Shown piece by piece: positions 13,743-18,541 of a stretch of DNA of 18,541 nucleotides (positions are counted from its first letter, which is position 1; each line of letters starts with the position of its first letter). A model generated the notes under the pieces. That model searched no databases. It had not been told where the DNA came from and worked only from the letters and a program-made list of their open reading frames with translations. The translations under genes were made by a program, and so were the position numbers. This DNA is from Candidatus Pacearchaeota archaeon (lineage in GTDB: Archaea > Nanobdellota > Nanobdellia > Pacearchaeales > GW2011-AR1). The stretch is from positions 1-18,541 of the forward strand of contig JAFCEV010000008.1 of NCBI GenBank assembly GCA_017608985.1, given 5' to 3'.

Positions 13743-13955
13743 TTATTTTATCTCCTTCATTTTTCTCGCAGCTCTTATTTGATAATCAGTTAAACTAAGA
13801 CCATTAGGTAAAAAGTAATATTGTTTTTTTAAACCATAGTTAATAAGTCTGCCAATTTCATTTAAATCTTCATTACTAGAAGCATTTTTGAGTAAATTTT
13901 CCAAAGTTTCCTCTAGTTTTTGTTCACTCATATTTAAGTTTAATTTGTTTTCCAT
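13743..13955 (-). CDS. hypothetical small helical protein, 70 aa
   Basis: First gene of the three-gene operon. It is a short soluble protein with two or three likely helices (LEETLENLLKNASSNEDLNE; YQIRAARKMKEIK) and a middle part reading YGLKKQYYFLPNGLSLTDYQ. No family is recognised, and there are no metal-binding or catalytic motifs. The TATA box at 13977-13984 on the minus strand supports the ATG at 13955 and a leaderless transcript. Its last codons contain the Shine-Dalgarno of the next gene. Confidence 0.65.
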   Translation of the reverse strand: MENKLNLNMSEQKLEETLENLLKNASSNEDLNEIGRLINYGLKKQYYFLPNGLSLTDYQIRAARKMKEIK

Positions 13956-13976
13956 ATTATTTCTGGGAATTTATAC

Positions 13977-13984
13977 TTTATAAA
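13977..13984 (-). promoter_or_regulatory. TATA box of the three-gene unknown operon
   Basis: TTTATAAA lies 22-29 bases upstream of the ATG at 13955 on the minus strand. Confidence 0.6.
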
Positions 13985-14024
13985 TCTTTCTATTTGTTAT
14001 CACTTATTAATTAGGACAAAATGA

Positions 14025-14564
14025 CTATTTCTTAATCTCATAAAGAATCTTAGTTTTACAAGGAAGTTTAGATTTTATTTGCTTCAATACATGTCTCACA
14101 AACTGAACATCTCTCTCATTCTGTACAGCTATAAAGAAGATTTTACTTCCTGGCTTGAGAATTGCTGCTTTCCCTGAAACTTTGCCATAAGACAACTGCA
14201 TACCTGTCTGCATTCTGTCTGCACCTGCAGCAGTAAGCATTTTGTTCTCTCTTTGAACATGGTGTGGAAAAGGAATAACCCTAAAAACATACTGTCCTCC
14301 AAGTTCTTTATCTAATTTCTTATTAATGTACTGCCTGCATGCTTCAAGAGCATTATGCCGAACCTGAACTCTTTCTTCTGAAATAAGAGTAAGCTGATAA
14401 GGAAGTTTACCTTTGTTAAAAAGCTCTTCTCTTCCCATAGAAAACTTTACAATTTTTTGTTGCGGAATTGTCTTTATGTATGATTTCTGCCTTTTTTTGC
14501 TGACTCTTGTAAAAGGAACAACTTTTTTCTTTGAATATGCAGACGCTTTTCTTAATGATGCCAT
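14025..14564 (-). CDS. rpl10e: large ribosomal subunit protein uL16 (archaeal L10e)
   Basis: uL16 binds 23S rRNA near the peptidyl-transferase centre and the A-site tRNA. The 179 residues match the archaeal/eukaryotic L10e form: VVPFTRVSKKRQKSYIKTIP near the N-terminus, RVQVRHNALEACRQYINKKL (85-104), RVIPFPHHVQRENKML (115-130), AGADRMQTGMQLSYGKVSGK (133-152), and a C-terminal strand-helix part. Length is normal for the family. It starts 2 bases after the stop of a 29-aa gene and has GGAG upstream within that gene. It is probably transcribed with eL33 from the promoter at 14991. The N-terminus is slightly divergent (MASLRKASAYSKKK), lacking the classical RPxxCYR start. Confidence 0.95.
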   Translation of the reverse strand: MASLRKASAYSKKKVVPFTRVSKKRQKSYIKTIPQQKIVKFSMGREELFNKGKLPYQLTLISEERVQVRHNALEACRQYINKKLDKELGGQYVFRVIPFPHHVQRENKMLTAAGADRMQTGMQLSYGKVSGKAAILKPGSKIFFIAVQNERDVQFVRHVLKQIKSKLPCKTKILYEIKK

Positions 14565-14566
14565 TT

Positions 14567-14656
14567 TTATTCTCCTAATACAGGTTCTAGAATGCCCTCC
14601 CTGTAATCACTTGCAAATTTACATTCATGAAATCTTTCACATTTATCTTCACTCAT
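14567..14656 (-). CDS. 29-aa hypothetical protein between eL33 and uL16
   Basis: A frame of 29 codons runs from an ATG at 14656-14654 to a TAA at 14569-14567. Its ATG overlaps the TGA of the eL33 gene (ATGA), and its stop lies 2 bases before the ATG of uL16. This is the packing of translationally coupled genes, and it fills the whole gap between the two ribosomal genes. The peptide begins MSEDKCERFHECKFASDY and ends EPVLGE. It has two cysteines (C6, C12) with a His between them, which could hold a metal ion or form a disulphide. I know no homologue. It may be a ribosomal or ribosome-assembly microprotein, or only a translated spacer. Confidence 0.6.
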   Translation of the reverse strand: MSEDKCERFHECKFASDYREGILEPVLGE

Positions 14657-14967
14657 TTTATCTCCAATTCCTGCTTTGTTTCTGATTTATTATTTTTAGA
14701 TTGGCTTGTCAAAACGCTCACATTTGTTGTAATTGCCTGTCCTGGCAGTCCTTTTTCAAATATAGCTCTTACAATCCCTTTATTTCCGTGAATAGCAGAA
14801 ATTTTTCCTTTGATTATTTTTCCAGCAGGTGACTTCCACACAACTTCTTTGCCAATAAACTTTTCAGCATCTTTTCTTGTTTTCACATTTTCAATCTCTA
14901 TTAAAAAATGTCGTTCATGAACAGTATGCCGTCCTCTTCGAAATTGAATAACTTTTCCTTTAGTCAT
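14653..14967 (-). CDS. rpl35ae: large ribosomal subunit protein eL33 (L35Ae)
   Basis: A ribosomal protein found in archaea and eukaryotes, absent from bacteria. The sequence shows the family features FRRGRHTVHERHFLIEIE (9-26), KDAEKFIGKEVVWKSPAGK (33-51) and KGKISAIHGNKGIVRAIFEK (53-72), ending the core with LPGQAITTNVSVL. A Ser/Lys/Glu-rich tail of about 18 residues (SQSKNNKSETKQELEIK) follows. At 104 residues it is slightly longer than archaeal relatives of about 87-95 because of that tail. A TATA-like element at 14991-14998 and the lack of a Shine-Dalgarno indicate a leaderless start. It leads a three-gene unit with the 29-aa gene and uL16. Confidence 0.93.
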   Translation of the reverse strand: MTKGKVIQFRRGRHTVHERHFLIEIENVKTRKDAEKFIGKEVVWKSPAGKIIKGKISAIHGNKGIVRAIFEKGLPGQAITTNVSVLTSQSKNNKSETKQELEIK

Positions 14968-14990
14968 ATTAAATTAGAATGAAATTAGTT

Positions 14991-14998
14991 TTTAAAAG
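14991..14998 (-). promoter_or_regulatory. TATA box of the eL33-uL16 operon
   Basis: CTTTTAAA on the minus strand lies 24-31 bases upstream of the ATG at 14967. Confidence 0.55.
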
Positions 14999-15053
14999 TT
15001 ACTATACAAAAATTTCAGAATTTCTTTATTTAAGAATTATGATGATTAAATAA

Positions 15054-16610
15054 CTATTTCTTCTTATTATTAGCTAACTCACATCTCTGGTTATATTCAA
15101 CCAAATCATTTATCAGAATTTCTGCGTTTTTTCTTGCATTGTCAACTTTATGAGCATCTAATTTTCCTTTTTTAAATTGAGTTCTTGCACTTACAATGTC
15201 ATGCAAAATCCTTAATGACTGCGGAGAAAATTGCCCTCTCTTAACAAAAGTCTTTTCAAAAGTATCAATAACCTCTGCCTGAATTTTTTTTCCTGTAATT
15301 CCTTTTAATAACTCAAAAGTATCTTTATAGATTCTTTCTATTGTTTCTTCATTGGTTTTCTTTTCAATCTGTGTTCTAAGTTCTTTTAATCTTTTGGTAA
15401 ACTCTTCTGCTTGCTTTAAAAATTTGTCAATCTCAGCACCACTAATCTCTTTTATTTTTTCGTGCTCATAATCTCTCCACGTATTAACAACTTTTTCCAG
15501 AAAATCAATGTATTTCTTCTCAATCATTTTTGTATCATAAAATTCTTTTTTAAAATCTCTCACTAATTCTTTTTTTGCATTTGGAGGGGGACATCCATTA
15601 AGCATAAGCATGGCTTGTGCAGGAGTTGTAACCCCCCAAAATATATTAACAAAAATATCAGACAACAGAGTTCTTTTGCTTGAAGGAACAACCTTATCTC
15701 CCATAGACATAAACAAATCAATAGCCTCTGGAGATGGTTTTAATTTTCCCATTTTAAGCAGGGCTTTCCAAGGCATGAATGTTCCCCTGTCATAAATAGG
15801 AACTCCATCCCTGATAAATGTGAACATAACTGGATGGGCGTCTCTGACACTATCCCAAAAATCAGTCAAAAGATAAATCTGTGGCTCAAGTTTATTTTTT
15901 ACACCTGCTAATGCAGATGCTTCAGCAACATACTGGTAAATCATACCCCTCAACCTTTCTTTTAATTCAAGTCTTGGCATTCGTTTAACATCTGTATCAT
16001 TAATAATCACAAAAACATCTACATCTGAATCTTTAGTTGTATCACCTCTAACTAAACTTCCTCCTAAAACATAACTAACCACGTATCTGTCAAATTTCTG
16101 GACAACGAGAGACTTATGAATTTCTGCAACTCTCAAAGCACCTAAAATTCCTTTGTCATAAAGTGGAAAAGACATAGCAATTGCACTTATCAACTCAAAC
16201 TTGCTGTCAAGACAAATTTCCCAAATATCAGCAGGAGTTCTTATATGCAACCAAATTTTTTGTTTTAATTTCTCAATTTCTCCGACAATTTCTTTTTTTA
16301 TTTTTCCTGCTTCTTTGATTTTCTCTTCAGGAATTATTAAATTCAAATGAATATGTTTTTCAGTTTCTTTTGGAACTTCTTCTTCCTCAATAAAAAGATG
16401 AATAGCCTGAGGGGGCAATACACTCACTGCCTGAACATATGGAAATTTTTTAATAATAAAAGATTTTAATTTCTCAAGCTCTTTTTTTGTTTTTTCCATT
16501 TCTTTTTGAGTTTTACCCATTTCCTCAACACCTGGCTTTTTAGGAGCATACTTGTTATCAATTTCCATTCCAGGAATTTCTGATTCCTGTTTTTTGTCAT
16601 CTGCCTTCAT
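15054..16610 (-). CDS. large nucleotidyltransferase protein with HEPN-like region, 518 aa
   Basis: This is a paralogue, with extensions, of the 285-aa protein at 11810. The N-terminus (1-60) is charged and coiled-coil-like (EEMGKTQKEMEKTKKELEKL). Residues about 60-170 form an added alpha/beta domain. The nucleotidyltransferase core has VLGGSLVRGDTTKDSDVDVF (181-200) with G184-S185 and metal acids D196 and D198. Then come RDAHPVMFTFIRDGVPIYDR and KPSPEAIDLF, matching RGDPVVLNILRHGEALIDY and STPEAIY of the smaller protein. The WGVTTPAQAMLMLNGCPPPN segment (325-344) matches its HEPN-like part. In place of R-x5-H there is R379-x3-H383 (WRDYEHEK). A long helical C-terminus (about 390-518) follows. 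The ATG at 16610 is set by the TATA box at 16632-16639; the longer frame to 16766 would run into tRNA-Val. Confidence 0.88.
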   Translation of the reverse strand: MKADDKKQESEIPGMEIDNKYAPKKPGVEEMGKTQKEMEKTKKELEKLKSFIIKKFPYVQAVSVLPPQAIHLFIEEEEVPKETEKHIHLNLIIPEEKIKEAGKIKKEIVGEIEKLKQKIWLHIRTPADIWEICLDSKFELISAIAMSFPLYDKGILGALRVAEIHKSLVVQKFDRYVVSYVLGGSLVRGDTTKDSDVDVFVIINDTDVKRMPRLELKERLRGMIYQYVAEASALAGVKNKLEPQIYLLTDFWDSVRDAHPVMFTFIRDGVPIYDRGTFMPWKALLKMGKLKPSPEAIDLFMSMGDKVVPSSKRTLLSDIFVNIFWGVTTPAQAMLMLNGCPPPNAKKELVRDFKKEFYDTKMIEKKYIDFLEKVVNTWRDYEHEKIKEISGAEIDKFLKQAEEFTKRLKELRTQIEKKTNEETIERIYKDTFELLKGITGKKIQAEVIDTFEKTFVKRGQFSPQSLRILHDIVSARTQFKKGKLDAHKVDNARKNAEILINDLVEYNQRCELANNKKK

Positions 16611-16631
16611 AGTGAAAAAATAAGGAGATTG

Positions 16632-16639
16632 TTTATAAA
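16632..16639 (-). promoter_or_regulatory. TATA box for the 518-aa nucleotidyltransferase gene
   Basis: TTTATAAA lies 22-29 bases upstream of the ATG at 16610 on the minus strand. It decides between this start and the far upstream ATG. Confidence 0.65.
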
Positions 16640-16688
16640 TGTTTCTTAAAACCAAAATTTTAAAAGCAAAAATTCCTTTAAGAAAGAA

Positions 16689-16709
16689 GGTCCTGTATTG
16701 TACAGGACT
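16689..16709. repeat. mini-hairpin copying both ends of tRNA-Val
   Basis: GGTCCTGTA, a TTG loop, then TACAGGACT form a 9-bp stem with one G-T wobble. The left arm equals the first nine bases of tRNA-Val, and with the two preceding bases it makes an 11-bp direct repeat AAGGTCCTGTA (16687-16697 and 16750-16760). CAGGAC in the right arm equals the tRNA's 3' acceptor strand. It looks like a tRNA gene reduced to its acceptor stem. Confidence 0.6.
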
Positions 16710-16751
16710 TTGAAAAGCTGTTATGAATATTGCAAGATTGCACTGTCCAAA

Positions 16752-16823
16752 GGTCCTGTAGTCCAACGGCTAAGACGATTCGTTTACACCGAATAAACCG
16801 AGGTTCGACTCCTCGCAGGACCA
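16752..16823 (+). tRNA. tRNA-Val (TAC)
   Basis: The acceptor stem GGTCCTG/CAGGACC is perfect. The D arm begins GTCC and contains the GG of the loop. The anticodon stem is ATTCG/CGAAT, and its loop TTTACAC gives anticodon TAC. The T arm CGAGG/CCTCG encloses TTCGACT. The discriminator is A, CCA is not encoded, and there is no intron. A TATA-like run (TTATGAATA, near 16720-16729) is a weak promoter candidate. A coding gene with a strong Shine-Dalgarno begins 21 bases after its 3' end. Confidence 0.95.
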
Positions 16824-16832
16824 TTCATAAAA

Positions 16833-16840
16833 AAGGAGGT
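16833..16840 (+). promoter_or_regulatory. Shine-Dalgarno AAGGAGGT for the 60-aa gene
   Basis: A nearly perfect match to the anti-Shine-Dalgarno, 4 bases before the ATG at 16845. It decides that ATG over the in-frame ATG at codon 10. Confidence 0.75.
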
Positions 16841-16844
16841 TGAA

Positions 16845-17027
16845 ATGAAAAAGAAACTTAAGGGATGTGATATGCACAAAGGACACATAGGAATCTATGG
16901 GTTAGGATTTTTAGGTGCAGCTATTTATTATATATCAACTGCAACAGGTTTCTGGAATGGTGTGCTTGGAATCCTCAAAGCAATTGTGTGGCCTGTATTT
17001 GTTGTATTAAAAATATTAGGAATGTAA
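16845..17027 (+). CDS. small membrane protein, 60 aa
   Basis: After a short basic start (MKKKLKGCDMHKGH) the protein has two likely membrane segments, IYGLGFLGAAIYYISTATGF (17-36) and VLGILKAIVWPVFVVLKILG (40-59), separated by a tight turn. I recall very similar MHKGHIG...LGF...GFW proteins as frequent small genes in DPANN genomes, without known function. It lies 21 bases behind tRNA-Val on the same strand and has its own strong Shine-Dalgarno but no TATA box in that gap. It is therefore probably transcribed together with the tRNA and released by 3' processing. Confidence 0.8.
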   Translation: MKKKLKGCDMHKGHIGIYGLGFLGAAIYYISTATGFWNGVLGILKAIVWPVFVVLKILGM

Positions 17028-17119
17028 AACATAAAAAAAAGAGTTATCTTCTGCTCCCTTATCTGCTTTGGGTGAGTTTTGCAATAGTTCTGAATTATCT
17101 TTCTGTTTTATCCATAAAC

Positions 17120-17128
17120 TTAAATATA
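17120..17128 (+). promoter_or_regulatory. TATA box for tRNA-Gly
   Basis: TTAAATATA lies 22-30 bases upstream of the first base of the tRNA at 17150, the same spacing as for the leaderless mRNAs. Confidence 0.6.
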
Positions 17129-17149
17129 AAATATCCTAATTAAAATCAG

Positions 17150-17220
17150 GCGGTATTAGTTAAGTGGTAGAACAGGACGTTGCCAACGTTCAGACGGGAG
17201 TTCGATTCTCCCATACCGCA
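17150..17220 (+). tRNA. tRNA-Gly (GCC)
   Basis: The acceptor GCGGTAT/ATACCGC is perfect, the D loop has AGTGGTA, and the anticodon stem GGACG/CGTTC (one G-T pair) carries loop TTGCCAA with anticodon GCC. The T arm is GGGAG/CTCCC around TTCGATT, and the discriminator is A. CCA is not encoded and no intron is present. It has its own TATA box and a T5 terminator. Confidence 0.96.
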
Positions 17221-17225
17221 TTTTT
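17221..17225 (+). terminator. T5 terminator of tRNA-Gly
   Basis: Five Ts follow the tRNA 3' end directly, a typical archaeal oligo-T stop. Confidence 0.55.
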
Positions 17226-17234
17226 ATCTAACTC

Positions 17235-17242
17235 TTTAAATA
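17235..17242 (+). promoter_or_regulatory. TATA box for the TGA-interrupted gene
   Basis: TTTAAATA lies at -29 to -22 from the ATG at 17264, matching the window's leaderless pattern. Confidence 0.55.
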
Positions 17243-17263
17243 ACCAATAGATATAATTAAAAT

Positions 17264-17524
17264 ATGACTGTGGAAGATAAAATAGATAAAGAATATGAAT
17301 GGTATAAAAAATATGAAAAAGAAATATCCAATAATTCAAAAAATCGGTTTAAATATTTAGTAATTAAAGATAATAAAATTCTAAGAAGATTTGAACTTAA
17401 CTTATGAGGATATTCTAAAGAATGTAATTATGCTGTTAAAAAACAAATTCTTGAAAAATGTCTTATTCAGCAATGTTATCCATCAGAAAAGAAACCAGTT
17501 AATATAGTTTTGTCAGCTATTTAA
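17264..17524 (+). pseudogene. small gene interrupted by an in-frame TGA
   Basis: From ATG 17264 the frame encodes 47 residues (MTVEDKIDKEYEWYKKYEKE ... KYLVIKDNKILRRFELNL) and meets TGA at 17405-17407. The same frame then stays open for 38 more codons (GYSKECNYAVKKQILEKCLI ... NIVLSAI) to TAA at 17522-17524. Both parts have similar composition and read like one 86-residue protein. TGA is a normal stop elsewhere in the window (gltX, eL33), so recoding is unlikely. The simplest view is a nonsense mutation, or a base error in the assembly. Alternatively, the intact product is the 47-aa peptide and the rest is chance. The promoter is in place. No family is recognised. Confidence 0.45.
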
Positions 17525-17592
17525 TAAGAAGTTATAACTCTGGAATAACAATATAAATGCTGTAACCCAATAATAATAACATTATAGAAAAG

Positions 17593-17600
17593 TTTATAAA
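17593..17600 (+). promoter_or_regulatory. TATA box for the secreted-protein gene
   Basis: TTTATAAA lies at -29 to -22 from the ATG at 17622. Confidence 0.65.
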
Positions 17601-17621
17601 GTTCTTTTTCTGAAAAAATTC

Positions 17622-18541
17622 ATGAAAAATTCATTGGTTAAAAAATTAGGTATTGGTGCTACAGCAGGAGGAATTATTCTTGGTGCTACTTCTCTCAAAG
17701 TTAATGCTCAAAATAGAAGTGATTATAAGAATCATGATAAAGGTGCAAAATTTAAACCTTATAGTGCAAGTTCAGAGGATGTAATAGAAGAAAAAGTATT
17801 CTATAATCCAGCAACAGAAACATATGATAGGTTTTATGTTCAGAATCTTGACAAAAATATGTATGAAAATGATTTAAATATTGCTGCTCTTCCATTTAAC
17901 AACACTATGCCTATACTAAACCTTAAAACAGGAAAGCCTTCTTATTTTGTTTCAGATACTATGTTTGCTTTCTTTCCTGAGAAATATAAATCATTAGAAA
18001 TTTCAGATTCTCATGTTCCAGACAGGTGTAAGTTTCAGATAAAAGATATTGCAGGTGTAGAAAAAGGTGTTAATTATATCTCAACAAGTTATGTAAAAGA
18101 TTACTTCAGAAAATTATCAAAGGATTTAGTTCTTGAATTAGGAAATGGACAATCATTTTTAGTACTTACTCTTCCAAAAAAAGAACAAGTTGAAGGAAAA
18201 ACAAACCAACTCTTAATTCCTCTTGATGACGAACATCAGTGGGGTATCCATCCAAGAACAAAAAAACTTTGGGTTTTTGGAGATATATACAGAGGTTCTC
18301 TTGAAACAGGGCCTGTAATGGCTAGTGGAACTACAGGATTAGTTTCTAAATTAGGAGAAAATGACTCTTTTGCTGAAGTAATAGAAGAAGCTGGAAAAAG
18401 AGAAGCTAAAATTAAAGAAAAATTAAAAGGACCAAGAGATTCTATCTCAAAAAAGAAAAAAGATTTATATTTAATATTCGGAGCAGGCGGAAACAACAAA
18501 TTCATGGAAGGAGATTTTGGTTTGCAATACGGGCCTGTTGC
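17622..18541 (+). CDS. secreted protein, N-terminal 306 aa (3' truncated by window edge)
   Basis: The frame is open from ATG 17622 to the end of the window. The N-terminus has a basic start (MKNSLVKK), a hydrophobic Gly-rich core (LGIGATAGGIILGATSL) and KVNAQN, where cleavage after VNA would fit a Sec signal peptide. The mature part is strand-rich with many Tyr and Asn residues, for example EKVFYNPATETYDRFYVQNL and HQWGIHPRTKKLWVFGDIYR, followed near 280 by a Lys-rich stretch (SISKKKKDLYLIFGAGGNN). Only one cysteine (in PDRCKF) is seen. I do not recognise the family. It is likely exported to the cell surface or medium. Confidence 0.8.
   Translation, partial: MKNSLVKKLGIGATAGGIILGATSLKVNAQNRSDYKNHDKGAKFKPYSASSEDVIEEKVFYNPATETYDRFYVQNLDKNMYENDLNIAALPFNNTMPILNLKTGKPSYFVSDTMFAFFPEKYKSLEISDSHVPDRCKFQIKDIAGVEKGVNYISTSYVKDYFRKLSKDLVLELGNGQSFLVLTLPKKEQVEGKTNQLLIPLDDEHQWGIHPRTKKLWVFGDIYRGSLETGPVMASGTTGLVSKLGENDSFAEVIEEAGKREAKIKEKLKGPRDSISKKKKDLYLIFGAGGNNKFMEGDFGLQYGPV

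Noticed and set aside
16611..16766. In-frame extension of the 518-aa NTase gene to an ATG at 16766
   Set aside because: It would begin inside tRNA-Val and run through the mini-hairpin and the TATA box at 16632-16639, which fits the ATG at 16610 exactly.
17405..17407. TGA as a recoded codon (selenocysteine, Gly or Trp)
   Set aside because: Other genes in the window use TGA as a normal stop and TGG for Trp, and no SECIS-like element is evident.
1..18541. CRISPR arrays, insertion sequences, integrases or phage structural genes
   Set aside because: I looked for regularly spaced repeats, terminal inverted repeats, DDE or tyrosine recombinase motifs and large terminase/capsid-like frames and saw none. 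The only tRNA-linked duplication is the short hairpin at 16689.

Overview
The window is AT-rich (roughly 30% GC by eye) and archaeal. It carries archaeal/eukaryotic-type ribosomal proteins (eL33/L35Ae and uL16/L10e), archaeal-type HisRS and GluRS, the diphthamide enzymes Dph2 and Dph6, a class III (archaeal) prepilin, tRNA genes without an encoded CCA, and TATA-box promoters. Small proteins, a short HisRS, a GluRS cut short at its C-terminus and several protein families known to me mainly from DPANN archaea suggest a Pacearchaeota/Woesearchaeota-like organism. That placement is inference; no 16S rRNA is present.

Layout. 1-1325: tail of an unknown protein, a small unknown gene, dph6, and a tiny Lys-rich gene with its own promoter and T-tract. 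1320-2963 (minus): one likely operon, tRNA-His(GTG), hisS, a 37-aa Cys/Lys protein and a minimal MGMT-like protein. 3089-5424: dph2 (minus) divergent from a U32-family radical-free Fe-S hydroxylase-like gene (plus). 5440-7517 (minus): coiled-coil protein, truncated GluRS, prepilin. 7662-12667 (plus): four consecutive genes (495-aa unknown, acidic disordered protein, large TIM-barrel metalloprotein, nucleotidyltransferase-HEPN protein), each with its own TATA box. 12722-13955 (minus): tight three-gene operon of unknowns. 14025-14967 (minus): eL33, an unlisted 29-aa protein, uL16. 15054-16610 (minus): a second, larger nucleotidyltransferase protein related to the first. 16752-18541 (plus): tRNA-Val(TAC) followed by a 60-aa membrane protein, tRNA-Gly(GCC), a gene interrupted by TGA, and the start of a secreted protein.

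How it fits together. Most of the recognisable genes serve translation: two aminoacyl-tRNA synthetases, three tRNAs, two ribosomal proteins, two diphthamide genes acting on the EF-2 histidine, and a probable RNA hydroxylase. No integrase, transposase, CRISPR or phage structural gene is visible, so this looks like ordinary chromosome with lineage-specific genes. A strong regulatory pattern runs through it: first genes of transcription units have an 8-bp TATA element at almost exactly -29 to -22 from the ATG and no Shine-Dalgarno, which implies leaderless mRNAs. Genes inside operons or behind tRNAs have Shine-Dalgarno sequences.

Most worth following up: the 7.2-12.7 kb cluster with its NTase-HEPN gene and the paralogue at 15-16.6 kb; the two tRNA-mRNA tandem units; the hidden small genes at 1247, 1581 and 14567; the GluRS with no anticodon-binding domain; and the tRNA-Val-like mini-hairpin. 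No gap between genes exceeds about 220 bases.
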